64,000 nt of DNA from Sphingomonadales bacterium UBA6157 (lineage in GTDB: Bacteria > Pseudomonadota > Alphaproteobacteria > Sphingomonadales > Sphingomonadaceae): the NCBI GenBank assembly GCA_002423025.1, contig DIUN01000038.1:1-64000 (forward strand), read 5' to 3'. Below, one piece after another: positions 1 through 8,524 of this stretch (within the stretch, counting starts at the first letter, position 1; each line of letters begins with the position of its first letter). Both the position numbers and the translations under genes were made by a program. Under the pieces are notes generated by a model. The model saw only the letters and a list, made by a program, of their open reading frames with translations. It did no database searches and was not told the DNA's origin.

Positions 1-127
1 CCCGCAGGCTCTCGCCCACCGCCACGGACCTTTCAAGCGCCCTCCAAAACAGCCCGGCCATGTCCAACAATGGGTCGTGGCATTTGGCGGCTGTCCGGAT
101 AGGCATTGCTGACAGGAACCCGGCCAT
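1..127 (-). CDS. possible partial ORF at left edge
   Basis: An open minus-strand frame runs off the left edge. It could start at the ATG ending at 127 or the one ending at 106, 41-62 bases downstream of the amine oxidase stop and in the same direction. About 35-42 codons are visible, with a hydrophobic stretch around LLDMAGLFWRALE. No family is recognised, neither start has a well-spaced ribosome binding site, and the visible part is too short to judge coding potential. Other frames are also open here, as is usual at this GC content. Confidence 0.2.
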   Translation of the reverse strand, partial: MAGFLSAMPIRTAAKCHDPLLDMAGLFWRALERSVAVGESLR

Positions 128-168
128 CCTTCTGCCAATTCCGGCGACGCCTGAAGCGGGATTTCTGG

Positions 169-1593
169 TCAGCCCAGCGCGGCAAGCGCAGCCATGAAGC
201 CGGTGCTGGCGGCCGCTTCCAGGCCGCGTTGATCATGGGAGCAATGTTCGCCGGCGAAAAACAGCCGGCCATGGGGTTCCGCAACAGCCTTGGCGAAACG
301 GCGGGGTTGGCCGGGAGCGTGTATGGCCCAGCCTCCACCGGCAAACGGATCATCGGCCCAGGCCTGGTAGTGCAGCGCCTGGAGCTGGCCTTTGGCAGCC
401 GGGCGCAGGGCCTCGATGGCGGCGATCGTGCTGGCCATTGCCGCGTCCGCGCCAATGCGCGCCCACTTGCGCCCAAGCGCTCCCCGACCATGGACGACAA
501 AGCCGTTGACGGGTTGAGCCGGGTCTTCGCCAAAAGGCGCGGCGAGCACCCAGCCGGCGTCGCCGCTGGTCCACATTGACGGGCTGAGTCCATCGCTGAG
601 CCAGAATGGCGAGCGTGCCTGCAGGAAGACCATGGAGATGGCTTGATAGCCGAGGCTGGCAACAGCTTGGGCATGCGTTGGCGGCAGCGGCGGATCGAAG
701 ACGATCTGGCGGAGCGCGGGCAGCGGCGCGCTCACGATAACGCGCTTGGCGGTGGTCGATTTGCCATCGGCAGTGGTGACGGTGACGCCATTTGCCGTCT
801 GGCTGACCGCGCGGACGATCTGGTTGAGGCGCACCGGCTCGGCGAATTTTGCGGCGATGCCCTCGGGCAGCCGCTGGTTGCCGCCGGCGACCGCATATTG
901 GGTTGAGCCCATCTCGCGCTGCCGATTGAGCCAGCCCTGGATGAAACCGATGTGCAGGGCCGAGGCAGTGGCGGCGGAATTGCCATAGGCCGGCATGGTA
1001 TCCCAGGCGAGCGCGATGGCAGCGGCGGAAAAGCCCTGGGCGGAGAGCCAATCGGCCACCGAGCCATCGGGGGTGAGGTCTGCGGGATCGATCCAGGCGT
1101 CGGGCTTCTGCACGATGGGGTGGCTTTGCATGGCCATTACGCCGGCTTCGGCAGGAAAGAACTTGCGGAACGCTTCCGGCAGCGGGTTGGCTGGGTGAAG
1201 GGGCCAGTCTTCACGGCTGATCCGCTCGCCATTGACGACCAGGATGGCGGGCTGGCTGCGGCGCAGCATGGGGGTGATGTCTTCCATCTCCACCCCGGCT
1301 GCGGCGGCGGCAGAAAGGGCGGCGCCATAGCCATCGGAAAATGTGTTGGCGCCGGCTTCAGGGCGGCCGGGGAGATGATCGAGCGTATACATGCGGCCGC
1401 CAACGCGGCTTCTGGCTTCCAGCACCAGTACGCGGGCACCCTGCCCCTGCGCGGTGAAGGCAGCGTTGAGGCCCGAGAGGCCGGCGCCGATGACGATCAG
1501 ATCAAAATCATGGCGGCGCGAACGGGCAATAGCGGGGGCAGCCAAGAGCGCTGCGCCGGCCAGCACATGGCGACGGGAAAGCAGAGTTGTCAT
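169..1593 (-). CDS. Tat-type flavin monoamine oxidase family protein
   Basis: FAD-dependent amine oxidase of about 474 residues, expected to oxidise an amine to an aldehyde or imine with release of ammonia and hydrogen peroxide. The N-terminus (LSRRHVLAGAALLAAPAIA) is a twin-arginine-type signal, so the folded flavoprotein is probably periplasmic. A dinucleotide-binding motif, VIGAGLSGLNAA, is followed by EARSRVGGR, the usual second FAD contact. The C-terminal FAD-closing motif LFFAGEHCS is present. The ATG ending at 1593 is preferred over a GTG 18 bases upstream because the Tat motif then sits at the normal position. The LytTR regulator lies 63 bases upstream in the same direction and a TonB receptor is divergent, suggesting a shared substrate. 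The substrate cannot be told from sequence. Confidence 0.88.
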   Translation of the reverse strand: MTTLLSRRHVLAGAALLAAPAIARSRRHDFDLIVIGAGLSGLNAAFTAQGQGARVLVLEARSRVGGRMYTLDHLPGRPEAGANTFSDGYGAALSAAAAAGVEMEDITPMLRRSQPAILVVNGERISREDWPLHPANPLPEAFRKFFPAEAGVMAMQSHPIVQKPDAWIDPADLTPDGSVADWLSAQGFSAAAIALAWDTMPAYGNSAATASALHIGFIQGWLNRQREMGSTQYAVAGGNQRLPEGIAAKFAEPVRLNQIVRAVSQTANGVTVTTADGKSTTAKRVIVSAPLPALRQIVFDPPLPPTHAQAVASLGYQAISMVFLQARSPFWLSDGLSPSMWTSGDAGWVLAAPFGEDPAQPVNGFVVHGRGALGRKWARIGADAAMASTIAAIEALRPAAKGQLQALHYQAWADDPFAGGGWAIHAPGQPRRFAKAVAEPHGRLFFAGEHCSHDQRGLEAAASTGFMAALAALG

Positions 1594-1656
1594 TGGGGGA
1601 AGGCCTTTCACCTTGATCTGCAGGTTTGGTGCAACAGATCGGCGGTGAGATGCAAA

Positions 1657-2544
1657 TCAGAGGCCTGTGGAGACCTTCAGGGCTTGTCGATAGGAACGAC
1701 TGACCGGAACAGCGAGCCCGCCCACGAGATTGAGCGTCATGCGGCTGCCATCGCGGGAATGCCCGGCAATGGCCGAGGTGGCGACCCAGTAGCTGCGGTG
1801 CACCTGAATGCCCTTGATGCCGGCCAATTCCATATCGCGGATGGCATCCCCGAGGCGATACAGCACCATGGCCTCGCCACTGGCGGTGATGACCCGGAGA
1901 TAGTGTTCGGCAGCGACAAGCGCCTGGACATCGGTGCCGAGCCGCAGCGGGAGACGGGCCAGCACGCCGCTCGGCAGCGTTGCGGACTGTGGGGCACCAG
2001 CGTTGGCAGAAGCGCCAATGTGCGTGATCCAGCGCAGCACATCAATGCGGAGCAGGGAATAAAAGAACAGGGCGATAATGGGAAAACATATTATTCCCAG
2101 CAGGTTGCCATAGAGATAACTGGCCAACATGGCGAAAGGCGCTTCAAGGCCGGGGTAATCGGCGTCGATATGCGGGATGCCGAACAAGGCCTTGCGGCCG
2201 ACATATATCGGGCGCAGCAAAAACGCGGCGAGGCAGGGCGCCAGCAGCAGGACAAGCGTGAGTGGCAGCCTTGGGACGAAGCGGCGGAGGCCGGCAGCAA
2301 TTAGCCCATACAGCCACCAGGACGGAACCACGCCGGACATGACGTACAACACGGCTGGCCCACGATCGAGCAGGCGGGCGCTGCCGGCCTGAGCCCAGCC
2401 AAGCAGCAGGCCCATGAACATCGGGGCGCCCAGCCAGAACAAAAGCCAGAGGCGCTGGCGATGACGCTGATCCGCGTGATCGGCTCCGGTGCTGCCCATC
2501 ACCGCGAGAAACGATGCCGTTCGCGCTTCTTGAGTGACACGCAT
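1657..2544 (-). CDS. membrane-anchored LytTR-family transcriptional regulator
   Basis: About 295 residues. Four or so hydrophobic segments fill roughly residues 30-175 (for example LWLLFWLGAPMFMGLLLGW and LTLVLLLAPCLAAFLL). They are followed by a linker and a C-terminal LytTR DNA-binding domain, recognisable from VAAEHYLRVIT, LYRLGDAI and the closing GIQVHRSYWVA...VPVSRSY. There is no receiver domain, so the signal is probably sensed in the membrane. The frame is open further upstream, but that extension would overlap the divergent receptor promoter. The ATG ending at 2544, with AGGG about ten bases before it, is the most sensible start; the GTG a few codons upstream is an alternative. Its divergent position suggests control of the receptor at 2717 and perhaps of the amine oxidase downstream. 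Confidence 0.82.
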   Translation of the reverse strand: MRVTQEARTASFLAVMGSTGADHADQRHRQRLWLLFWLGAPMFMGLLLGWAQAGSARLLDRGPAVLYVMSGVVPSWWLYGLIAAGLRRFVPRLPLTLVLLLAPCLAAFLLRPIYVGRKALFGIPHIDADYPGLEAPFAMLASYLYGNLLGIICFPIIALFFYSLLRIDVLRWITHIGASANAGAPQSATLPSGVLARLPLRLGTDVQALVAAEHYLRVITASGEAMVLYRLGDAIRDMELAGIKGIQVHRSYWVATSAIAGHSRDGSRMTLNLVGGLAVPVSRSYRQALKVSTGL

Positions 2545-2671
2545 GAAAAACGCCCTGGCGTGATTGCCATCCACGCATGAAATCAGGACAACTCGTGAAA
2601 GTCCAGTGGAGCCCCCTGGCATCGGGGCCAAACATACCCCCGTCAAACCTGAAAATCGGCCACCAAGGCAG

Positions 2672-2701
2672 CGAATCAGGAACGCATTCGAACGAATCAG
2701 G
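2672..2701 (+). promoter_or_regulatory. candidate LytTR operator: paired 9-bp direct repeats
   Basis: CGAATCAGG occurs at 2672-2680 and again, identical, at 2693-2701, separated by exactly 12 bases. Known LytTR proteins such as AgrA bind two 9-bp direct repeats with a 12-bp spacer on one face of the helix. The pair lies between the divergent LytTR gene and the TonB receptor, ending 15 bases before the receptor ATG and abutting its ribosome binding site. That position would suit repression, or regulation from a site within the leader. A diverged copy (7 of 9 matches) is at 2579-2587. The regulatory role is inferred. Confidence 0.5.
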
Positions 2702-2716
2702 CAGGGGGAAAACACT

Positions 2717-5149
2717 ATGCAGACGATGGTTGGCGGTTGGTTGAGCGGCGTGGCGGCTTTGGCACTGGTTGCTGGCACCGCGCCGGCAGCGGCGCAGACG
2801 GCAACGGCCGGGACGGAGGTCAACGAGGCCGGCGTCACCGAGATCATCGTGACAGCGCGCAAGCGCGAGGAGCGGCTGCTGGATGCGCCGCTGTCCATCC
2901 AGGCCTTCACCAAGGAAGCGATTGCGGCGGCCGGCATCGACAATCTGCAGCAGATTTCCGACCGCACGCCGGGCCTGAACTTCCAGAACATGGGGAACTC
3001 CCAGCCCGGCCGCTACAACAGCACGGTGCGCTTCAGGGGCATGGACGTGAACATCTCCACGCCTTCGAACCAGACCGGGGCGTTTCTTGTGGATGGCGTG
3101 CTGGTCTTGGGCGGCGCGCAGTCGGTAGGCTTTGGCGACATCGAGCGGATCGAGGTGATCAAGGGGCCGCAGGCCGCGTATTTTGGCCGCGGGACCTTTG
3201 GCGGCGCGGTCAATCTCGTGACCCGCGATCCGGGCGAGGACCTATCTGGCCAGCTGGCCGGCGAGTACAGCCCAAGCTTTGACAGCTACAGCATCTCGGG
3301 CGGAATCGAAGGCGGCATTGCGCCGGGGATAACGGCACGGGTGAGCGCATCGCGGGTCAACAAGGGCTCGATGTTCACCGCTACCGATGGCGGCAAACTG
3401 GGCGGCGAGCGCACCGACATGGTGAATGCGACGCTCCTGCTGAGGCCGGCGGACGGTGTGAAGATCAAGGCGCGGGCGACTTTTGGCTGGGATACAGACG
3501 GACCGGCCTCAACGACGTTCGTGCGCTATGCCCAAGTCGGCAACTGCCCGGTCGGCACGCCACTGACGGTGAAAACGCAAAACAACCCGGCCTTTGCGAC
3601 CACCCTGCGCCAACCCTATAATTGCGGCGCGGTGCCGCTCGTTCCGGTGACGAGCAACACGCAATTCTATGTCGTACCCGCCACGGCCACCCTGCCGGCG
3701 CTGAATGTTGGTGATGTGATCGTGCGCAACAGCCTCGGCCTGCCCGAGACGGGAACGCCGGATCTCGATCACTTCGGCCTGCGGTCTGACTGGCGCATCT
3801 ATTCGCTGACTGGCGAATTCGAGCTGGCAGACGGGCTGAACCTGGCGCTCCTGGGCGGCTACAACAGCCGCAAGACCACGCAGATCCGCGACGGAGACCT
3901 GACCGATGCCTTTGGCTGGGCGCTGAAAAGCTTCCAGAAGTTGCGGAGCTACACACTGGAAGGCCGGCTGGCCTATGATCTTGGGCCGGTTCGGCTGCTG
4001 GCCGGAGTCAGCTACTATGACCAGACCCAGAACGGCACCATCGACAGCGGCACGGGCGTCTTCACCAGCCTGTTCGGCAACCGCGATGTTACCGGCGGCA
4101 ATCTGGCGGCAAACTCCATCAACACGCTCGGCGTCTTCGGCTCGGCGGAATATGACATCGCAAGCTGGCTGACCGTGGCGGGCGAAGGCCGCTACCAGAT
4201 CGACAGGCTGACTCCGCGTGGTGGCGTGTTCGGCGTATCCAGCACCGTGCTGCCGCAGCAGACCTACAAGAACTTCCTGCCACGCGTCATCCTGACCGCA
4301 AGGCCGGACCAGGCGACGACACTCTATGCCAGCTATTCGGTGGGCGCCCTGCCCGGCGACAGCAACGCCGTACTGGCGACGCTTACCGCCGCCGAGCGGG
4401 CGCAGGTGACGGCGGTGGCGCCTGACATCAAGGATCAGGTCGATTCCCAGGTGTTGAAGAGCTGGGAAGTCGGCGTGAAACGCAGCTTCGACGGCGGCCG
4501 GGCAACCATCGCGGTATCAGCCTATTCGATGAACTGGTCCAACATGCTGTCACAGGCCAATGTGAGCGTCACCACCGCGGCAAACACCACCCGCTTCCTG
4601 TTCCCGGTCGTGGCTGGCTCCTCGCGCATCCGCGGCGTGGAACTGGAGGCGACGGCCCAACCATCGAACCATGTGCAGGTGCGCAGCTCACTCGGCTATA
4701 TCGACGCACGCTACCGGGATTTCAGCAATTCCGGGCTCAATTCGCTGCTCGGGATAACGGGCAATCTCTTCAAGGCCGATGGCAACCGGCTGCCGCGTTC
4801 CCCAGAGTGGACAGCCTCGGTCGGCACCACCCTGAGCCAGCCGCTGAGCCAGGACTGGAACGTGTCGCTGCTGGCGGACCTGCTTTATCAGGGCAAGACC
4901 TTCACCGACGAAACGAACCTCTCCTACATCGCCGATTATGTTCTGGTGAATGCGCGGCTCAGCTTCGTGAAGCAGAAAGCCATGACGTTCGAAGTCTATT
5001 GCGACAACTGCTTCAACCAGGGCGGCTGGCGCACCGGGCGGCGGCTCATCGACTTTTCCGTGATCCCCAACTTCTTCACCAACCAGGGAGCGGTGGTGCA
5101 ACCACAGGATCGCCGTGAGATCGGCGTGGCCGCACGCTTCGATTTCTGA
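2717..5149 (+). CDS. TonB-dependent receptor
   Basis: Outer-membrane receptor of about 810 residues. A signal peptide ends near APAAAQ, and TEIIVTARKREERL is a TonB-box-like segment typical of sphingomonad receptors. A plug domain (DAPLSIQAF..., VFLVDGVLV-type strand, IERIEVIKGPQAAYFGRGTFGGAVNLVTR) leads into a long beta-barrel ending in an aromatic residue (ARFDF), as outer-membrane barrels do. The ATG at 2717 is chosen because AGGGGG lies nine bases upstream and the signal peptide starts there. It overlaps the next gene by one base (TGATG), so receptor and secreted hydrolase are co-translated. The divergent LytTR regulator and direct repeats suggest substrate-responsive control. The ligand is unknown. 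Confidence 0.93.
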   Translation: MQTMVGGWLSGVAALALVAGTAPAAAQTATAGTEVNEAGVTEIIVTARKREERLLDAPLSIQAFTKEAIAAAGIDNLQQISDRTPGLNFQNMGNSQPGRYNSTVRFRGMDVNISTPSNQTGAFLVDGVLVLGGAQSVGFGDIERIEVIKGPQAAYFGRGTFGGAVNLVTRDPGEDLSGQLAGEYSPSFDSYSISGGIEGGIAPGITARVSASRVNKGSMFTATDGGKLGGERTDMVNATLLLRPADGVKIKARATFGWDTDGPASTTFVRYAQVGNCPVGTPLTVKTQNNPAFATTLRQPYNCGAVPLVPVTSNTQFYVVPATATLPALNVGDVIVRNSLGLPETGTPDLDHFGLRSDWRIYSLTGEFELADGLNLALLGGYNSRKTTQIRDGDLTDAFGWALKSFQKLRSYTLEGRLAYDLGPVRLLAGVSYYDQTQNGTIDSGTGVFTSLFGNRDVTGGNLAANSINTLGVFGSAEYDIASWLTVAGEGRYQIDRLTPRGGVFGVSSTVLPQQTYKNFLPRVILTARPDQATTLYASYSVGALPGDSNAVLATLTAAERAQVTAVAPDIKDQVDSQVLKSWEVGVKRSFDGGRATIAVSAYSMNWSNMLSQANVSVTTAANTTRFLFPVVAGSSRIRGVELEATAQPSNHVQVRSSLGYIDARYRDFSNSGLNSLLGITGNLFKADGNRLPRSPEWTASVGTTLSQPLSQDWNVSLLADLLYQGKTFTDETNLSYIADYVLVNARLSFVKQKAMTFEVYCDNCFNQGGWRTGRRLIDFSVIPNFFTNQGAVVQPQDRREIGVAARFDF

Positions 5150-6738
5150 TGCGCATCTGGCTTTTCGTGCTGGCGCTGCTGATACCGGCAGCAGCGCCCG
5201 CGTCTGGCGCCGAGCTGTCGCTTGCAGCGCTGCGGGCGGCCCATGCCGAGCCCGGCTCGCGGTTCATGGACGTGAACGGGGTCCGGGTGCACTATGTCGA
5301 CGAAGGCCAGGGGCCAGCCATCGTGCTGCTCAACGCATCTTATCTGAACCTTTCATCCTGGCGCGACGTGGCTGCACGGCTTGCGGCAGGGCATCGCGTG
5401 ATCCGGCTGGATTTCCCAACCATCGGGTTGACGGGAGGGACCGATGGACCAGCGCCGGCTTCGGCGTTGAGCATCCGGGCCTTCGAGGGGCTGGTGATCA
5501 GCGTGATGGACAGGCTGGGCGTGGCAAAGGCCGGCCTGGTGGGAACATCCTCGGGCGCAATCGTGGCGTTCCGGCTGGCGGCGGAGCGGCCGGAGCGCTT
5601 CGAGCGGCTGGTACTGCTGAACGCCGCCGGGCTTCCGCGCACTGCGGCCACCAACCCGCTGCGCCAACGCATCCAGACAGCGGAAACGCCCGTGCAGGGC
5701 AGCCTGGAATTCTGGCGGCAAAGCCTCCGCCAGAATTTTGCCGATCCGGCGCGGCTGCGCGAGGCGTTCGTGGCGCAGGTGCATGATTTCAACCGACGCG
5801 AGGGGCAGGCACAGGAAGCGCGGATATTCCTGAAGACCTTTTCGACCGGGGACCCGCAGGGCGTGCTGGGCCGGCTGCGGATGCCGACGCTGGTCCTGTG
5901 GGGCGAAACGGGCGTGACGCTTTCGCATCTGGAGGCAGAAGTGTTCCTCCAGTGGCTCGCGAACGCACCGGCGATGGTAAAGAAATATCCGGATGCGGGC
6001 CATTATCCGCAGGTGGAGCAGCCGGAGAAGGTAGCCGCCGATATTGACGCGTTCATGGCCGGGGCGCTCGACACAAGGCTGCGGCCAGCGCCAGGGCTGC
6101 CGGCGCACCTGCTGGCGGAGGTGCCCTTCTGGCAGGCAAACGCCGGGCTCTGGCTTGGTGAGGATGTGTACCTGAGCGCGGCGGGCGAACGGAAGATCGA
6201 TGGCTATGCCAATCTGACCGAGACGCGCCTTGCTGGCGAGTGGATGGAGGACGAGGAATATCGGTTCTATCCCCCCTCGGACATGGCAAGCGCCATGGCC
6301 GGCGGGCTGCTGCGGGCGGGCGAGGGCGTGGAGGTGCGCCGGCTGCTCAAGGGCCGCATCGCGGATGCCGGTGGGCGGGTGGTGATGGTGCCAGGCTTTT
6401 CCGGCCAGGGGCCAGACACGCTGGTGACGGTGCGGCCCCTGGCCCCCGGAGCCGGGCTGATGACCGTGCAGCCCCTGGCCGGCGGGCCGGAGAGCTACCG
6501 GGTGCACATGGACCTGACAGCGCCGGACCAGCGCATCCGCACCACCATGGGTCTGGAGGATGGCACCACAGGCGGCCCGAAAGGCAGTCTGCGGGCGATC
6601 GCGCTGTATCGAGAGGCGCGGCAGGACCCTGATCGCAAAAACGCCCTGCTGGCCACATTGCGGGCGCGATACAGGGTTGCCGTGGTGATCGAGACGGGCG
6701 CCGATGGGCGGCCTCTGGTCCGGCGGATTGACCGATAG
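5149..6738 (+). CDS. secreted alpha/beta hydrolase with extra C-terminal domain
   Basis: 529 residues. A signal peptide (FVLALLIPAAAPASGA) is followed by an alpha/beta-hydrolase fold to about residue 305. The nucleophile elbow is GTSSG with Ser134, and the likely catalytic His285 is in DAGHYPQVEQP. About 220 further residues follow (beginning LWLGEDVYLSAAGERKIDGY), rich in beta-strand-like sequence and resembling a lipocalin-like or substrate-binding module; I do not recognise the family. Typical hydrolases of this kind stop near residue 300, so this is a fusion. The start overlaps the receptor stop by one base, arguing that the hydrolase acts in the periplasm on what the receptor imports, such as an ester or amide. 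The catalytic acid is not obvious. Confidence 0.85.
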   Translation: MRIWLFVLALLIPAAAPASGAELSLAALRAAHAEPGSRFMDVNGVRVHYVDEGQGPAIVLLNASYLNLSSWRDVAARLAAGHRVIRLDFPTIGLTGGTDGPAPASALSIRAFEGLVISVMDRLGVAKAGLVGTSSGAIVAFRLAAERPERFERLVLLNAAGLPRTAATNPLRQRIQTAETPVQGSLEFWRQSLRQNFADPARLREAFVAQVHDFNRREGQAQEARIFLKTFSTGDPQGVLGRLRMPTLVLWGETGVTLSHLEAEVFLQWLANAPAMVKKYPDAGHYPQVEQPEKVAADIDAFMAGALDTRLRPAPGLPAHLLAEVPFWQANAGLWLGEDVYLSAAGERKIDGYANLTETRLAGEWMEDEEYRFYPPSDMASAMAGGLLRAGEGVEVRRLLKGRIADAGGRVVMVPGFSGQGPDTLVTVRPLAPGAGLMTVQPLAGGPESYRVHMDLTAPDQRIRTTMGLEDGTTGGPKGSLRAIALYREARQDPDRKNALLATLRARYRVAVVIETGADGRPLVRRIDR

Positions 6739-6980
6739 AGGCTGTTGGGCCGCTGCCGGAGCTGAACCAAGTTCTCCCCATTTTCTGACCTGATGCCGGC
6801 CATAGGTTTTCAAAGGCTGGCGTGAGAAGACTCTACATTTGGAGGCATTTCCGGGAGCATCGCGGCCGGGGGTCGCGTTTGGAAACGGTTTCGCACATAA
6901 CCCGGAGATGGCAGCTTCGCCGTCACCGCGCGCGGCTGATGCAGGCCATAGAGAAACGCTGCCCGAGGAACCCACCCCCC

Positions 6981-8477
6981 ATGACCAGCCGCCGCAACCT
7001 GCTCTCGGGTTTTGCCCTCACCACCGGGTTCGGCCTGGCCGCCGTCGCCCTGCCGCGCCGGGCCGGCGCCCAGACGGTTCCGGGAAGTGCGGGCCAGACG
7101 ATGTGGGGCGGCCGCTTTGCCGAGAAGCCGGGCGCCATCATGCAGGAGATCAACGTCTCCATCGATGTTGACCGGCGCTTCTGGAAGCAGGATCTCGCCG
7201 CCTCGCGTGTTCATGCCGCCATGCTGGCCCGCCAGAAGATCATTGCGGGCGACGACGCGGCGAAGATCGATGCGGGGCTCAAGACGATCGAAGGCGAGAT
7301 GCAGGGCGGCAGCTTCCCGTTCCGCCGGGAGTATGAGGACATCCACCTGAATGTCGAGGCGCGGCTTGGCGAGTTGATCGGCCCGGCCTCGGGCCGGCTG
7401 CACACGGCGCGGTCCCGCAACGACCAGGTGGCGACGGACTTCAAGCTCTGGGTGCGGGATGCGCTGGATGCGATGCAGCTCAAGGTCCGCGACCTGCAGC
7501 TGGCGCTGGTGACGCGCGCCGATGAGCATGTCGATACGCTTATGCCGGGGTTCACCCATATGCAGCCGGCGCAGCCTGTCACGCTCGGCCACCATCTCAT
7601 GGCCTATGTCGAGATGTTTGGCCGTGATGTCTCCCGCATGGCCGATGCCCGGGCGCGGATGAACGAGTGCCCGCTGGGCTCCGCCGCGCTGGCCGGCACC
7701 TCCTTCCCCATCGACCGCGCCTGGACGGCCGAGGCGCTGGGCTTTGCCCGGGCAACCGCCAACAGCCTTGATGGCGTGGCCGACAGGGACTTTGCGCTGG
7801 AAGCGCTCTCCTGCGCCACGCTCTGCGCAGGCCACCTCTCGCGCCTGGCCGAGGAGATGGTGATCTGGACCAACCCGCAGTTCGGCTTCATCGGCTTCTC
7901 CGATTCCTATTCCACCGGCTCATCGATCATGCCGCAGAAGCGCAACCCGGATGCAGCGGAGCTGGTGCGCGCCAAGGTCGGCCCGATCAGTGGGGATTTC
8001 CTCACGCTCAACACCGTGATGAAGGGCCTGCCGCTGGCCTACAACAAGGACATGCAGGAGGATAAACCCCCGGTTTTCAACGCGTTCGACAACCTGGACC
8101 TGGCGGTGCGCGCCATGACCGGCATGGTGCTGGATTTCAAGGCGGACAAGGCCCGGATGGCCGTGGTGGCAGGCTCGGGCTTTGCCACCGCCACCGATCT
8201 TGCCGATTGGCTGGTGCAGCGCCTGAACATTCCCTTCCGCGAGGCGCACCACATCACCGGCGCCGCCGTGAAGCTGGCCGAGACGCGCGGCGTGGACCTG
8301 CCGCAGCTGACCTTGAAGCAGCTTCAGGGCCTGCACCCGGGCATCACATCGGACGTTTACCGCGTGCTGACAGCCCAGGCTTCCGCCGCGAGCCGGAACT
8401 CCTACGGCGGCACGGCACCGGCGCAGGTGCGGTTGCAGGTGCGCCGCTGGCAGGGCCTGCTCGCCGCCGCATCCTGA
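6981..8477 (+). CDS. argininosuccinate-lyase-family enzyme with Tat-like signal peptide
   Basis: About 498 residues of the fumarase/aspartase superfamily, closest in pattern to argininosuccinate lyase (argininosuccinate to arginine plus fumarate). Signatures seen are TARSRNDQV, GFTHMQPAQPVTLG and the catalytic-loop signature SSIMPQKRNP at about residues 314-323. Unlike cytosolic ArgH, it begins TSRRNLLSGFALTTGFGLA and continues to RRAGAQ, a twin-arginine-like export signal, so a periplasmic location is likely. The ATG at 6981 is chosen because GAGGAA lies ten bases upstream and the signal peptide starts there. It follows the hydrolase after 242 non-coding bases and precedes the aminotransferase by 47. 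It may act on an N-substituted amino acid other than argininosuccinate. Confidence 0.85.
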   Translation: MTSRRNLLSGFALTTGFGLAAVALPRRAGAQTVPGSAGQTMWGGRFAEKPGAIMQEINVSIDVDRRFWKQDLAASRVHAAMLARQKIIAGDDAAKIDAGLKTIEGEMQGGSFPFRREYEDIHLNVEARLGELIGPASGRLHTARSRNDQVATDFKLWVRDALDAMQLKVRDLQLALVTRADEHVDTLMPGFTHMQPAQPVTLGHHLMAYVEMFGRDVSRMADARARMNECPLGSAALAGTSFPIDRAWTAEALGFARATANSLDGVADRDFALEALSCATLCAGHLSRLAEEMVIWTNPQFGFIGFSDSYSTGSSIMPQKRNPDAAELVRAKVGPISGDFLTLNTVMKGLPLAYNKDMQEDKPPVFNAFDNLDLAVRAMTGMVLDFKADKARMAVVAGSGFATATDLADWLVQRLNIPFREAHHITGAAVKLAETRGVDLPQLTLKQLQGLHPGITSDVYRVLTAQASAASRNSYGGTAPAQVRLQVRRWQGLLAAAS

Positions 8478-8524
8478 AAAGCGCCAAGCCAGCCAGCAGC
8501 AGGAGGCCTGCCATTCCACAGCCG

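Noticed and set aside
2545..2991. Upstream extension of the LytTR gene by about 150 codons
   Set aside because: It would run antisense through the receptor start and promoter; the peptide there is not protein-like.
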